A stretch of DNA of 64,000 nt from Otatea glauca (GCA_036346275.1 CM070724.1:48547038-48611037); one strand, 5' to 3'; shown: positions 1 to 12,356, numbered from the stretch's first letter. The notes: generated from the sequence alone by a model not told the origin. Made by a program: numbers and translations.

Positions 1-276
1 AGTATGAGACTTTTTACTTACCCTTGACAGTTATCAAAATTTACATTCAGTAGGTACAAAAAATTTAACCACACAGTCATTAACTCTATCAGATGCAACC
101 AAGAAATATGGTCAACTGGAAACAGCACAAACACTAGAAAACACATCAGTTGGTGCAGCACAGAAGCTTCACTTTCCAGAGAACGAAATTATTTTACAGA
201 TTACAACGAAGCAACAGGACGCTGATCGAGCACATGCACAGATGCATTCGTACGCCCCTCTCGCAGACTGCAGTGC
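1..276. other. 3' flank of the small membrane-protein gene
   Basis: AT-rich sequence downstream of the minus-strand gene at 277-663. It probably contains that gene's 3' UTR, but no clear polyadenylation motif or other feature can be named. Confidence 0.4.
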
Positions 277-663
277 CTAATCGTCGTCGCCCCCGTCGCC
301 GCCGAACAGCGACGACTTGTAGTACAGCATCACGAGGATGAGGAGCAGCGCGAGCGCGACCCCCACCGGCGAGCCCCCGACGCGATGGACGGCGTCGGGC
401 GAGCCGCCGAAGGTGAAGACGTCGGCGAGCGCGGCAGCGCCGCGGTCGGAGGAGAGGATGCGGATGAGAAGGACGAGGCCGACGGGGAGCAGCAGGAGCC
501 CCACAGGGCTGAGGAGCTCGGCCACGGCCTCGGTGACAGCCTCCCCGCCGTCGCCGAGGAAGAGCGGCCCCGCCACCACCAGCCCCAGCACCACTGCCAG
601 AAGCAGCCCGTGCGGCGCCCCCCGCGGGCCGTAGCACTCCTCCGCCCTTGCCGCCGCCATCAT
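277..663 (-). CDS. small plant-specific multi-pass membrane protein, single exon
   Basis: A 128-residue protein encoded without introns. The first methionine of a double Met start (MMAAARAEECYGPRG) was chosen; the second is equally possible. It has a short N-terminus with the ECYGPRG motif, then three hydrophobic segments at roughly residues 19-36, 50-67 and 99-115, and an acidic Gly/Asp-rich C-terminal tail (GGDGGDDD). The motifs SSDRGAA and GGSPDAVHRVGGSPVGVAL lie between the second and third segments. This layout resembles a family of uncharacterised ~120-130 aa plant membrane proteins. That is recognition from memory, not a search, and no biochemical role is claimed. The GC-rich coding sequence contrasts with AT-rich flanks, which supports a real grass gene. 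Overlapping frames in the same interval look like GC shadows. Confidence 0.8.
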   Translation of the reverse strand: MMAAARAEECYGPRGAPHGLLLAVVLGLVVAGPLFLGDGGEAVTEAVAELLSPVGLLLLPVGLVLLIRILSSDRGAAALADVFTFGGSPDAVHRVGGSPVGVALALLLILVMLYYKSSLFGGDGGDDD

Positions 664-3246
664 CGATTCGATCTTTCGGGCCAGGCTAGGCTAGGAACTT
701 GCAAGAAGGCAAGGTGGGAGTTGGAATGGCTATGACTACGAGAGGGGACGAGGAGGAGGTAGCAATAGCATAGGATGTGGGGTGGAAGTGACGAATCACA
801 TGAGGAGGCTGCACCTGCACGGGCTTGCTTGGACTTTTGGGCATGGCAGGGGAAGACGGCGACCGCGTGGCGTGGTGGGGGGCGCTACACTTTGGTACTA
901 GATGGCCGAGGACTTCTTGTCGCTGCCGTGTGGTCATTCCGGGCTGTCCAAGTGGGAGGCGCAGTGGACGCGCGCAACTGCATCCATCTGCTCGCTGATT
1001 GGAGCCTTGGAGGGAGGGGAGGACTCGTGCTTGCCGTGTTCGGTTGGTGGGGCGGTGGGCGCGCGCAACTGCATGTCTGCATGCATGATGCGTCAGCCTT
1101 GTCGGTTGGATTCTGCAAAGGTTCAGGAGAGGACTCTCGTATTTGCCGTGTTTGGTGGGGGCGTCGGGTGGATTCACCGAAATGGCGGGCAATGCATTTC
1201 GCGGTTTGGGGCAAGCCGACAGGCGGTCGTGCATGCGCTCAACTTATGCGCTTTGATCCTACAGCGTACTGGCTGGTTTAGTTCGGACTGTTGCTTGCTT
1301 GCTGGCGACAGCGTCAGCTCACTGGTTAGCTATAGCTTAGCTCCTTCAAATAATTTTCATATTCATCCTGTGCATTTGTGAAGTGAACTGATATTGGCCA
1401 GGCCCAGCTGGGCTTGAAAGCTCCATTGCGATAAATTATACTTTGCTGACAAGGCATGGCTCCTTAGATATGCTTAAAGACGGTGCTGCATTTTACACAG
1501 GAGTGACGCATGGTCAAACATACATTAGGGAAATTGAGAATGTAAATTGTTTAGCAATGACAAAACAGCCATTTACGAAGCTTATCATTGTACTTATATG
1601 TATACGCTATTCAAGGGAGATGAAAATGTGGCACTTTGCAGCCCCATGATTGCTGCAAAACAAACGTGGTCAGTACGTAGTTGATTGTCATGCACTCATG
1701 CTTTCCCTTGCTTGTGATCATGGATGGATTTATTGATCGCCGGCTTCAACATGGTGGAGACGGGCGGCCTAGCGGCGAAAGAGACGACGACCTGGAAGGC
1801 ATCACGGGAGGCTGATCGGAGCAGCTCAAAAACCACTCTTCTCGCCGGCATTCTTGGCACGGAAACTCTCAGATGTTAGAACTCGGGAGATGGATGAAGG
1901 GTACATGAGCAAGGGAATGGGGCTTATAAAGGGGAGGAAGATCGAGATTTGGGATCCTAAATTTTGGGGAGAGCGGCGGTTATGGAAAGGCTGGTTAGGG
2001 AAGGCTGCCTTTTTCTGAAGCCTCTAATTCTGGCTGTTGTAGAATGACAAAGCCGTCCGCAAACTTAGAGCACCGGTCACACGTGCTTCGTCGTAAGAAG
2101 ACGAACAATGTTCGCGCGGTTCTTGAGGTTGCCTCGTTTTCTTTTCCCGCAATAGCACAAGATGCCGGGATACTCGCGTCAGCTCGGTAAGCAGGCAACC
2201 GCCGTTTGCTGCGATTCGAACACTGGTGTAATGGAGTTGGTGGCGCGCGCCAAGCGCCAACGGCCTAAGCCACGTACGCCGCCGGGGCGTGCCGCTTCCG
2301 CGCGGCAGGCAGCGCCACGTTCCATTTGCTGCTGCCCGCCGGGCGCCGACGCGTTCCCTTTCTCCTCCTCTGCGGAGACATGCCAACGCAACTGCTGCTC
2401 GTGAATCACAGCTCACAGTGTAGTGTTTGGCAAAACCGTGCTTTTCATGGGCCGCAAATCCGCAATGATGTGGCTCACCTCTCCATGGTTGCACTTGGGC
2501 TTGAGGGTTTGCTATACAGTGGATGTGCTTGCCTCTTGTTTTGGACCAACATCAATTTGTGACGAGTTCCCCCACCACCCTTTTTACCCTGGAACATCGT
2601 ACAAATACAATGACTTTGCCAGGATTTAAATGTTTTCAGGAAAGTTGCTGACCAGATCTTGATGGAACCTAGATTAGCGTATAACAAAAACTTTCGCAAG
2701 CGGGATTAGTTATCTCGCTTCTAATTTGACACCGAGGGTGAATAGTTGCTCGGTAACTTCTCTAAAGCAAACAGGCTCACGACATGAGTCCTGGAACCGG
2801 CATGCAGGTTTATTGCTTCGCAGCCGCTGTTTTGACCACAGATTCCAACTTGCAAACGTACTTGGCACATCAAGCTTTGTTTCTTGTTCTATTTTAATCC
2901 CGTTATTCCAAGTGAAGCAGTACTACGCCGGTCGCCGGTCGGGCAGGAATGCTGTTCAGACACACCAGGATATGTCATGGTTGTCATCGCTTGTCAATCT
3001 TTTAATAGCATGTACAATAGTCACGTATGATTTTAAGTAATATAGAGCAAAGAGAAAATTACTATATACTATTTAATAGATAACTTTATAGACAGTTTTA
3101 CGTTTTGTATACCATTGTATAAACAGTCTGTTAATTGAATAAAAAACCATTACAGATCTATTATATGAATTATTTTTAACGCTGTCTGTAGACGATAGAA
3201 AAATGTATTATACCATCTATATCACTATACATGACCTAAGTCCTAA
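664..3246. other. intergenic region between divergent genes
   Basis: Upstream of both the minus-strand membrane-protein gene and the plus-strand HIG1 gene. Open frames at 775-1381 and 2024-2494 overlap on several strands and show no recognisable domain. A weak tRNA-like/SINE-like segment lies around 2195-2290 on the minus strand. An AT-rich stretch at about 3040-3240 could be a decayed MITE, but no terminal repeats could be fixed. Confidence 0.4.
2195..2290 (-). repeat. possible tRNA-derived SINE-like segment
   Basis: Read on the minus strand, the segment contains GTGTTCGAATCGC, close to a Pol III B-box. About 40-50 bases upstream is GTGGCTTAGGCCGTTGG, which loosely resembles an A-box. The T-arm stem has only 4 of 5 pairs and no acceptor stem can be drawn, so it is not a functional tRNA. 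Plant SINEs have this kind of degenerate tRNA head. A decayed SINE is one reading; chance in GC-rich DNA is another. Confidence 0.25.
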
Positions 3247-3256
3247 CTATATAAAG
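3247..3256 (+). promoter_or_regulatory. TATA box candidate for the HIG1-domain gene
   Basis: ctatataaag lies about 390 bases upstream of the ATG at 3638, in the same orientation. It would give a 5' UTR of roughly 350 bases, long but plausible in plants. A transcript start closer to the ATG cannot be excluded. Confidence 0.4.
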
Positions 3257-3637
3257 CCAGCAGTTTCGCCGGGTAAGATGTTTCCACGGTGGAAGCTGCG
3301 GACCGTTCTCCCGCACGGCCCGCGCTCCGATTGCGCCACGAGGACACCCCAAAACCACGTGCCGCGTGCACCTGCGGCGGTATTTCCGCCGCACTGTGTT
3401 GGCTGCCTGACTAGCGGGCGGCACCAGCGCGGCGTCCGACACGAGTAGAACACCGCGCCGCTAACGTGAGCCAGTTCCGTACGGCTCCTCCACTTCCGCG
3501 CTAACGCGCAAGGTAGCCGCTCCCAGTAGAATAGCCCAAAACCCTTTCCCCTCTCCTTCCGCGTCAGCGTCGCTCTTGTATTCGCACGAAATTCTCGAGG
3601 GATCGGAGGAGAGGTTTGGAGACGAAGGCTTGGCGGA

Positions 3638-6600
3638 ATGGCGGAGGAGAAGGGCACGCTGCAGTCGATGAGGGAGTGGGTCGTCGAGCACAAGCTCCGG
3701 GCCGTCGGTGCGTCACGAGAGCCTCCGTCGCTTAACGTCTCTTCACTTACATATGTTTCAATGCCTCCCCCATTCTCTTTCGAGCCGTCGTTCTTGGCGT
3801 GAAATCTGTTTCTTTTTCTTAGGGGAGAGGCACTATATGAAATGCCACTCCAAAGATTGTCGTTTAGGATCTGGCACTCAATTCATGGAAATAGTTCAGA
3901 TTTGACATTCTTTTCGTATTTTTTAATGATTTTTAACTGAAATTAGCATGTGAAAAAGACATCTTTGATCTTCTTCCTTACTGTTCTTCCCAACTTTTGT
4001 CCCCTTCTCCACCCGGCCATGCATGAAGGTCTTGGTAATTACCAATCTCTACTTCTTCGATCTCTCTCGGCACTCTAGTTGATTACGTTCCTGCTTGAGG
4101 TTAGTACCATGTTAATTAATTAGTGGGCTCATACTTAACTAATTACGATGATTTGTGTACATGATCTCCGGACAAAAAAATACTAGGAAAGGACAGCGAA
4201 AATAGGAACAAGTGTATTAGCCAGCTGCAAGTACTTTTACTTGATCTGTTTCTAGCCTTGCATATTGTCTCTCGCTTGAGTGTGTAGGAATTGGGAGAGT
4301 AGTGCGTGGCCGGGTCTCGCCTTTGCCCTTTGGTGTTGGTGATGGCGACACAGCCATCATCGGGTGGAGAAGGGGATGGAAGTTGGGGAAGAAGGGCAAA
4401 GACGTCTTTTACATGTTAATTTCAGACCAAAAAATTGAAAAATGTTAGAATACGCAAATGGTGGCAAATCCCAACTATTTCCATGAATTTGTGGCATATC
4501 CTCAAAGCCAATCTTTGCGGTGGCAATTCACGAAGTGGCAAATAACTGATTTCTCCTTCTTAGGGACACTGTGGCTGACGGGTATTGCTGGCTCGATCGC
4601 ATACAACTGGTCGAGGCCCGGCATGAAGACCAGCGTCAAGATCATCCACGCCAGGTTTGTTTCTTTGAGAAATTGCTCCCAAATGTGCTTGTGCTTGTGT
4701 GCTATTTTTGTCTCTTAAGTTGAAATCGATAAAGCTCCATGAGCAATGCTTGCGGTTGTGGAGGTAGATGGGGTGCGCTTCGTTGGGTATGAACGTGTTC
4801 AAGCCCCCTATATGCCTGAATGCATCACCGGTAGTTATTTAGATTTCTGTCGGATATAGGTGTTTTCAGACATATATAGGGTGTTTGCTTTGAGGGATCA
4901 CCTCATCTTAGGATGGGTAGGTCTATCATGGGATCATCCTAAAAATTATCCATCATGGGATCATCCTAAAAATTTTATAATATGATACCATCCCTTATTT
5001 TATACTAGACATGTGCTTATGAGGGATGAAGTGATGATGGGCCAATCCATTCCATTCCTCAAACCAAACAAGTAAGTTAGGTTTGGAGTTAGGATTGGAT
5101 GGTCATTCACCACCCAGTCCTTCAAACCAAACACCCCAATAATGTGTTCTTTAATGTTAGTAGACGATGTGATGCGATTACCCCTGTTGGGTTTAGTTCC
5201 ACATGATACATGCTGAAGTTGTATGGACTGAAGATGAGATTATAGTGTGAATGGAAGTGCAGCAAGCCAGCAACAGAGGCTACTATTTCTGTAATCAACT
5301 GACATTTGAATCACTTCAAACTTCATATTAGGTCAAGTATGCCTCCACAATTGCTTACTAACATACCCTTAACTCGAAAGTTGAGTTAGCTTATGCAACA
5401 ACAGCCCTCAAAAAACAATGATGTGAGACTGGAGTTTCAGCAAAGGTGGAGAATCTTTTATTCTGAAGATAGGAACATGCAAATCTACTTATCCGGTATG
5501 CCTTTGGGGTATTATGTCAAAGAAGTATTTGAGAAGGCCAGAAGGGTTTCAGGACCTGGCTTGGTAATTACCTGCTCCTGCCCATACATTAAGGAAGGTA
5601 GTAACACACTGAGAGCACAACCTTCCTTGGCCCAAGCAATGTAAGCTTGTGATCCTCGTTGACACATAGGACAGGACGCGCAACATGTGTCATGGTCCAC
5701 ATGTGCACATTTGTCAACCAGTGTGGACACAGATGGCTGCTTAATATAGGTTCACAAGAGTGCTGTGCCGCAATGTTCAATGCAAAAGGGAAGATGAAAA
5801 AAAATATGCACAAAGGAACTGCTTCTTGTGGTGCACTTGTAACCAATGGCGGAGCTAGGCCTCAGGCCACCCGGGTCATGACCCGAGGCCTGGGATCAAA
5901 AGGCCATGGCCTAGGTCCGGTGGACCAGTTGTTCTCGGGTTATGGCCCGGTGAACCAGCTGGCTCGGCCCAAGGCCTAGCTCTACCCTGCTTGTAACAAA
6001 CACATTTCTCGTGATGTTGCCGTTCTCTTTTAGTTTTAAAAATTACCATATAGTGCCTACTCAACATGGCTTTCTTTCTTTTTTGGCGATCATGAACATG
6101 TCATTCAAGGTATCAGACATTGCTAGTTGTTGACATCATTAGTGCTGTCTTGGAGCAAACAATGCACTGTAGTAACCTCACTTGTATGTCTGTAATTTCA
6201 GTTTGTGAATCCTCAAATTGTATGTATATACCATAAATTTTACAACTTTGTCAGGACAAATTATTTATCATATCTTTGTTAGCGTATACAGACCAATGTA
6301 GAGTGGTGGTGTAGCATTCCTAAAGTATTGTGCAGATCAAGGAAGTAGTATAAGATACATTGGTTTTATGGGCATTGCCATGGAAATACAGAAGTTCAAG
6401 TTTGCAACCCTAATATGCTGACTCCGCCATTAGGACATGTGGTAGAAAGTTGTGTTCAGCTCATGGGAAACAAGACAACAAATATTTAGAGCAGGAATTC
6501 ATGGAGAAGTGACCTGCCTTTGGAATAGAGTTTAGAAGGGGGACTCCTAATTGTGATTCCTCCTTGTATATTTTTTCTGTTCTGTTAACCCTTTGATAGT

Positions 6601-7211
6601 CTTGTGACTCTTGTTTGGGATTCTTGTGATCTCATTCACTAGATTAAACTACCAACTTGACATATCAGCAGCATTTACTGATGTCCTGCGTCGAGAAGTT
6701 TTTGTTGTTTATGTTGTTCTATAGTTCAATTTTATATATCCTTGGTTGTATTGTATTTTTGTCTGATCTTATGAACATACTTCTACCTTTCTGTCTTTAA
6801 AATGTAGGGGACATTCAGGTTTTTCGTTCAAAAGATAATTAGGGCTATTACTATCACATTTCCGCTCTTTATTTGCATTGTTAACTTGGCCTTTTCTGTA
6901 CAATAGAAATTGACATGTGTTCACTGGAAAGAAACCTGGCAAGTACCCTGCCTTTTGGTTTGAATTTATGCGATTGAAATTGCTATATGCAGTTAACGAA
7001 ACCCTTCTGCCCAATCAGCAATTGAGCCACATGTCCTTTAATCTCTTTGATCCTTTACCTTGGCAGGCTGCATGCTCAGGCCCTCACCCTGGCTGCCTTG
7101 GCTGGTTCTGCACTTGTGGAGTACTACGATCATCAATCAGGATCAGGATCAAAAGTTCACCAATATGCAAAGCAGTTCGTCACATCTGACAGCAAGCCAC
7201 AAAAAGATTAG
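3638..7211 (+). CDS. HIG1-domain (hypoxia-induced / RCF1-like) mitochondrial protein, three exons
   Basis: Three exons, 3638-3707, 4564-4654 and 7067-7211, join in frame through GT-AG introns and encode 101 residues. Residues 1-24 are a soluble N-terminus starting MAEEKGTLQSMREW. A first membrane segment covers about 25-37. The HIG1 signature follows, V48-x3-H52-x-R54-x3-Q58, with V where the family usually has I or Q. A second membrane segment covers 58-73, followed by a short polar tail ending SKPQKD. Known family members sit in the mitochondrial inner membrane and help assemble or stabilise respiratory supercomplexes and cytochrome oxidase; plants have several hypoxia-responsive paralogues. 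The length is typical for plant HIG1 proteins. The second intron is 2.4 kb and contains two transposon-like segments (4879-5137 lies in it, as does 5845-6431). Function is inferred from the domain alone. Confidence 0.93.
4879..5137. mobile_element. MITE in the second HIG1-gene intron
   Basis: About 259 bp bounded by imperfect terminal inverted repeats: gggtgtttgctttgaggga at the left, and tccttcaaaccaaacacccc at the right, which is its near reverse complement. The interior holds further self-complementary GGATGAT/ATCATCC motifs. This is a common grass MITE architecture. A clean target-site duplication was not identified, so the superfamily is unassigned. Confidence 0.6.
5845..6431. mobile_element. 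possible small DNA transposon in the same intron
   Basis: Bounded by a 10-bp perfect inverted repeat, AATGGCGGAG at 5845 and CTCCGCCATT ending at 6431, about 587 bp apart. Termini with GGCGGAG are common in grass non-autonomous DNA transposons. The left end has a GC-rich block with internal palindromes (around 5865-5985). No target-site duplication was recognised, so chance pairing is possible. Confidence 0.4.
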
Positions 7212-8831
7212 AATGTATTATGTAGGAGGGGCAGCAAGTTACAAACTACCTGTTGATACAGAATGTTTTGATGCTATGTTCTACCGGGAAAAAAACTGGA
7301 ACTTTGTTGTCTGTTGGCTGCCTATTTTCTGTATAAGCTACTGAACCAGCATTCGGACGCTGCGATATGCAGATGGATGGTAATGGGACGATGCACTTTC
7401 CTGAGTAGTTGTGAATGGCATTGTTGTCACTTGGCAGACATGAATGGAATGTTTCAATCTACTAGTGATGAAGTAAATACCGAGAAAATGCCATATTACA
7501 TGCTCCTAAGTTGGCGTGCAGAATGTTTTTGTGTGATCTTTTTAGTTGCTCGTTATATACTGTCGTTGGGCTTCGACTCAGATAGTTCAGTACAAAGACT
7601 AGCGCTGATGGTAATACGTTTGTCAGTTTGTACACTTTCTATTTGTAAGTTGACTGATTTCTGCATCCTACGTGTCATTTCGGTGGCCGGTACTATGCCA
7701 TTAAGTGTTCTGCAGTTCATCATGGAGGGCTCTCTGCTTCAGAGAATCAACCTTTTTTGTATTTTCCTCAACTGCATCGACGCTGCATGGGGCATCAGTT
7801 CGTCAGTCGCTATATATGGTTTGTTGTGCCGTAGACCAATGTTACTTTGCATGGACAGATTGAAGAATGCACTAGCGTCTTGTAGCCAAGTTGGAACATT
7901 GAACACAACACGCCACGAACGCACGTCCGCCCAAATCAAGAAAACGATATACAATAATACACAGAGGTGACGCATGATAATTGTTAGCTGGACTGCATCG
8001 TCATATATTCACATTGGTCGAATGGTCCCATGAGGAGCTGATAGGTCGGAATTAGGGGTGTAATCAGAGCCTATACCGACGTCGTTCATTTCATATTCTA
8101 TTTTATTTTATTTTTCTCGAGTTGAACACAAATAATACTGAACACAATACGAATGTAGATTATCTTAGTCACGAATATATGTCAAGCCAAATAGTCTCGG
8201 TCACAAATATTTAGTCGAATATCATGCAAAAACATAACTCATATGTGTCGCACGTAAAAGAATCAATAAACCGTCCTACATGTTTAAAATACAACTTATT
8301 AAGGTTCAACAAGCAAATTTTACTACAACAATTAAACTCAAAGTATTTTTTAAAAGTTCCTTATGTTCAAACATATTTGTCTAAATTATATGTAATTATT
8401 CTGAGTTTGTTTGCTATTTTCCTTAGCTTATAGATTTCTTATATTTTCTAAAAATATATAAAAAAACACTATTTTCAATATTGGAAAAAGCCTCGTGGGC
8501 TGATTTCTCTCTCTGACCCACTTTGGGCAAGTGAGAGGGTAGCCATGTATTTATGGGCTCATGGCTTCATGGACTTGCCTATTGGGCAGATATTTGGATA
8601 TCTGAAATAAATTTATCGGATACTATCCAACTGATAGCTCTGAGTCCAAAGGATACTTTTATCCTGACTTCATTTCAATATCCGATAAAAACTATCCATA
8701 TTCGACTTCAATATCCGAAAAAAAACATGAAAACCTGATTTCATGCTCCGAATTTATTGAGATGAGCGGACGGTCGGAAACTATCCACTCCGTTTGCACC
8801 CCCAGTTGGAATCCATGGCTGATCCCAGACT
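7212..8831. other. 3' flank of the HIG1 gene and intergenic DNA
   Basis: Contains the probable 3' UTR just after the stop codon, then AT-rich DNA. A 218-codon open frame at 7314-7970 has no recognisable domain, signal or codon bias and is not called a gene. Confidence 0.4.
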
Positions 8832-9165
8832 AGAGATGTCCAAACGGGCCGGCACGGCCCGACACGATTAGGGGTAGGTATGGCATGTTTAGCCCGCACG
8901 ATTCGAGTTTTTCTAATTATTCTAAATTTTCTTGTGTTTCTGAATTTCTTCATATTTTTTCTATTTTTCTAATTTATTTCAGATTTTTTTGAATTCTTTT
9001 GACGCTAACAGGCCGATACGGCCCGTCGGATCTGTGCCGGCACAGCACGGCCCGTTAGCCCTGCGGACTGTGTTTAGACCGGATCCTTAACACGTGGATC
9101 GACACGATACAATCCGTTTATTAGTCGTGTCTGAACAGGCCGTGCCGCCCCATTTAGGCATGTCT
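8832..9165. mobile_element. MITE with GGCCGGCACGGCC-type ends
   Basis: The left end agagatgtccaaacgggcc followed by ggcacggcc is matched in inverted form at the right end (ggccgtgccgccccatttag then gcatgtct). Several internal copies of the GGCACGGCCCG motif occur. This resembles a widespread grass MITE family. Boundaries are from the inverted repeat only; no target-site duplication was confirmed. Confidence 0.6.
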
Positions 9166-9429
9166 GTCCCATACATTCCAAAGTCAAAACCGTCTAGCCT
9201 GGTTTGTTGCGTTACCGTGCCACAGGGCACGAACTATACGACTAGACTAGACAAGCAGTGAGCTGTATCAAACTAGCATTCTAAAATGCAATCCCTTCTT
9301 TGTGGTCTCCACCACGACAGTGACACAAAGAAGCTTCTTGTGAAGCCAATACTCCCTCTATTATACTCCATAGACTTCCTGAAAGGGGAGCACTCACGTG
9401 GCACTTTGAGCCGGCTCGTGGCTCGAGCC

Positions 9430-9765
9430 GAGTCGAAAAATATTTACATTTAGATCTTTTTTCCGAAAAAATTATATTTAAGTCCTTTTTCGGGAAAAAA
9501 ATACGATTAGATCCTTTTTCTCAAAAAGAATATATATTACGCTTATGTCCTTTATACTTTTTAGCCCTTGCGCTCGGGTCCTTTTCTATAAAATTAAAAT
9601 TACGTTTAGGTCCTTTTTCGGAAAAAAAATACGTTCAGGTCTTTTTTTTGAAAAAAAATTACATTGCATTTAGGTCCTTTTTGCTTTTTTTAGCATTACG
9701 TTTAAGCCCTTTTTCGAATAAACAAAATTTTGTTTAAGTCCTTTTCGAAGGAAAAAAAGATTGTC
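9430..9765. repeat. degenerate T-rich tandem repeat, ~35-45 bp unit
   Basis: About eight imperfect copies of a unit reading roughly ttacgtttaggtcctttttc followed by a short A-run. The phrase (t/a)agg/atcctttt or aagtcctttttcg recurs every 35-45 bases. Units vary in length and sequence, as in an old minisatellite. No coding content is supported. Confidence 0.65.
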
Positions 9766-11894
9766 TTTTTTTTTTCTGTTTTCCGTTTTTCCCGACGTGG
9801 ACTTTTCGTTCCAGCGAAATCGCAGATTATATCCTTTCAACCGTTTCACGTGTTTTCTCGATTTACACAAGTAGGGAGCGACAATCGTATATTTTCTCGG
9901 TTTGCTCGTGTGGGGAGCGACGATCGCGACGTGGAGGCCGCGTTGGATTTTCTAGTAAACTTTGCATCGCATGGGATGCCCCTTAGATTCTACAAACGCT
10001 TCCCCAAACAGTCAACACACAATGATTAGATTCCTTTATCTGCTTGGAATATAATACTCCAATGTAGTACTAGTACATAGGAGGCACTAACTAAAAGGAC
10101 ATGCTAATCTGCTAAGCTAGGTGCAACATCAGTGTTGCTTCCAGCACTAGGTTCTGATGGATGGAATACTCGGTGGTGGATCTGGTGGTGGGTTAGTGTG
10201 GATGCTAATCATGCGTGATTCATCCATGCAGGAAAAGAGGGGAAAAAAAGGGGAAGATCCCAATTGGGTCATTGATTTATGGTGTCCTAATTAGCATTGT
10301 TTAATTGGACCCTAGATATCTGCATGGTCTGTCGGTGTCGATCATTATCGGGTCTCATGGATCTTAAGTATGCTAGAAGAAAACAGAAGCAGTACATGAT
10401 CAGTTCCGAGTTATGCTGCTGATCGAATGCCTGAACTAGGTGGCTTGCAAGATGCTACACACTGTGCACCTAATAGGCCAGGGGAACATATCAGAATTCA
10501 TAAGAAATTGTGCAAGACATAAAAATGTGAAAGGAGCATCAGGTTCAGTAACAAGTGAATGATTAAAAAACGAGCATGATTGGCTCAACAATCGAAGAAC
10601 TAGGACAGACAAAACTTTACTGTATTAGTACTAAAATTAGAAAGAAATGTGTCTTTGTTTTCTTTGATTACCAGAAGATTTATTTACTGTATTGTATACC
10701 TGTTGGTGTTTGACCCCTCCATCAAAGAATTTGGAGATCTCGGAGTAATTAATCGAATCTCCTCGAATACCATTACTTCGTTTTTTCATTGAAAGGATTG
10801 AGGCACTACTAGTTTCAGACTACCAGTTTAATATAGCGTGCTTAGCATTTGTTCAAGAGTGAAGACAGAGCACATGCAACACGGACTTGGGCGTTGTTGC
10901 GAGACAGACACATAGTAATGGCCTAGTAATCTGCTGATGAATCATGAAGCAGGAAATAATTGAGGGACATGGCCTAGATCAAGTCGCCATCACTGTTACA
11001 ACAACTCATAACGACCTAACACCCTTGTCTCTTTCTTAACTTGCGCTTCCCTTTCTTGACGCAGTATGAATCATGAAGCAAAACTGCGAAAGGGCACAGG
11101 CTACTACAAAACAGAAGGAAAAAAAAGAGAAGAAAAGGATAAAGAATGTGCACCGACAAGATCACAAAATAATCCAGCCTTTCTGCTTAGAAGCAGAAAA
11201 AAAAACCTTTTCAAGTATGAAAGTTACATATCTTCTTCAGGTCAGAATGGCTATACTATTCACTGGTGAGATAGTAAACGCAGAAGCAATCATATGTGTC
11301 GGTAGAGCATTCTGGATACACACTGGCAGTTTTGTAATCATGGGGCAGTTAAGCATTTGCAGTCAGAACTGGGGTGCTGGTCAAAATTCAAACAAATTTG
11401 CAAAAAAAAAAAAACTGAAAGTGATATGTGCCATGTGAATGATACCATGTCATTTCATTCCTTTCCTGATCCCTACAAACTGAGGTTCCAGACCCCATTG
11501 TTTATTTCTTGATAGCTCTTAAGAAGTATATGCAACGTATGCTAAATTTCCCAAGTAGGTCCAAGAGGCCAGGACCTACCTAACGTTGCCAAACCAAAGC
11601 AAAACACATGAGGATACGTGACCTGATGAAGGACATGGCATGAACATGAGCGCTTGCCATTCGTACTTTATCAATATCTGGACTCTCCATACTGCAGATC
11701 TGTAGGGATCCGATCGTCTGCACTGCAAGATAAGTTACTGTAGGTGATTTTTACCGTCCGTTTCTTTGATGAACAGATCAGATTACGCAACAGTACTACT
11801 GCTATTGTGATAAACATTGTATGAACAGTAACAGAAAGAACTTCAGTCCTCGCATTCGGTCGGTAGTAGACTACTAGAGTTGCAGTTATACTAA
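9766..11894. other. intergenic, no recognisable gene
   Basis: AT-rich DNA without domain-bearing frames. Short open frames around 11066-11438 are lysine-rich low-complexity translations of A-rich sequence. Confidence 0.4.
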
Positions 11895-12354
11895 AGGCCT
11901 GTTTGGTAAAGCTTCATATCTCAGTTTCATCTGAGATCTAAAACTTGTAGGTTAAAATAAAGTGAATTAAGTTTATATTTTTGATCTAAAATGTAAACAA
12001 AATAATCCATCTAAACACTCTTAGGGCCTGTTTGGTAGAGCTCTAGATCCCAACTTCATCTGAGATCTGAAACTTGTAGGCTAAAATAAAGTGAATTAAG
12101 TTTATATTTTTGGTCTAAAATTTGAAAAGATGATCCATCTAAACACTCTTAATATACTCACAGATTCAGCTCCACAGATTTGATAGAGCTAGGAATACCC
12201 AGCTCCACCAGATCCACGAATCTGGTAGAGCTGGAGCTCTACCAAACACACTCTTAATGTACTCACAGCTCTAGCTCCACGGATCTAATAGAGTTAGGAA
12301 TACCCAACTTTACTATATCTATCTGGTGGAGTTAGAGTTCTACTAAACACACCC
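11895..12354. mobile_element. outer Tourist-like MITE, split by a copy of its own family
   Basis: The left half (11895-12020) and right half (12257-12354) form one element starting aggcctgtttggtaaagct and ending ctactaaacacacccc. It is interrupted at an internal TTA by the related element at 12024-12253. The half-elements align closely with the matching halves of the inserted copy, so the order is left half, whole copy, right half. The outer element's own target-site duplication is not clear. Confidence 0.65.
12024..12253. mobile_element. inner Tourist-like MITE with TTA target duplication
   Basis: About 230 bp, beginning gggcctgtttggtagagctc and ending gagctctaccaaacacactc, an inverted-repeat pair. 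It is flanked on both sides by TTA (12021-12023 and 12254-12256). A TTA/TAA duplication with GGGCCTGTTTGG-type ends is characteristic of Tourist (PIF/Harbinger-derived) MITEs. Confidence 0.75.
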
Positions 12355-12356
12355 CA

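Noticed and set aside
194..637. 147-codon Arg-rich frame overlapping the membrane-protein gene
   Set aside because: Alternate frame of the same GC-rich exon. Arg/Ala/Pro composition without hydrophobic or domain structure.
2195..2290. tRNA gene on the minus strand
   Set aside because: Only a B-box-like motif is convincing; acceptor and anticodon arms cannot be formed. It is kept only as a possible SINE relic.
7314..7970. 218-codon plus-strand frame downstream of the HIG1 gene
   Set aside because: Cys/Ile/Leu-rich translation of AT-rich 3' flank with no recognisable domain.
9430..9765. CRISPR-like array
   Set aside because: Units are degenerate, with no unique spacers, and the setting is a plant nuclear genome.
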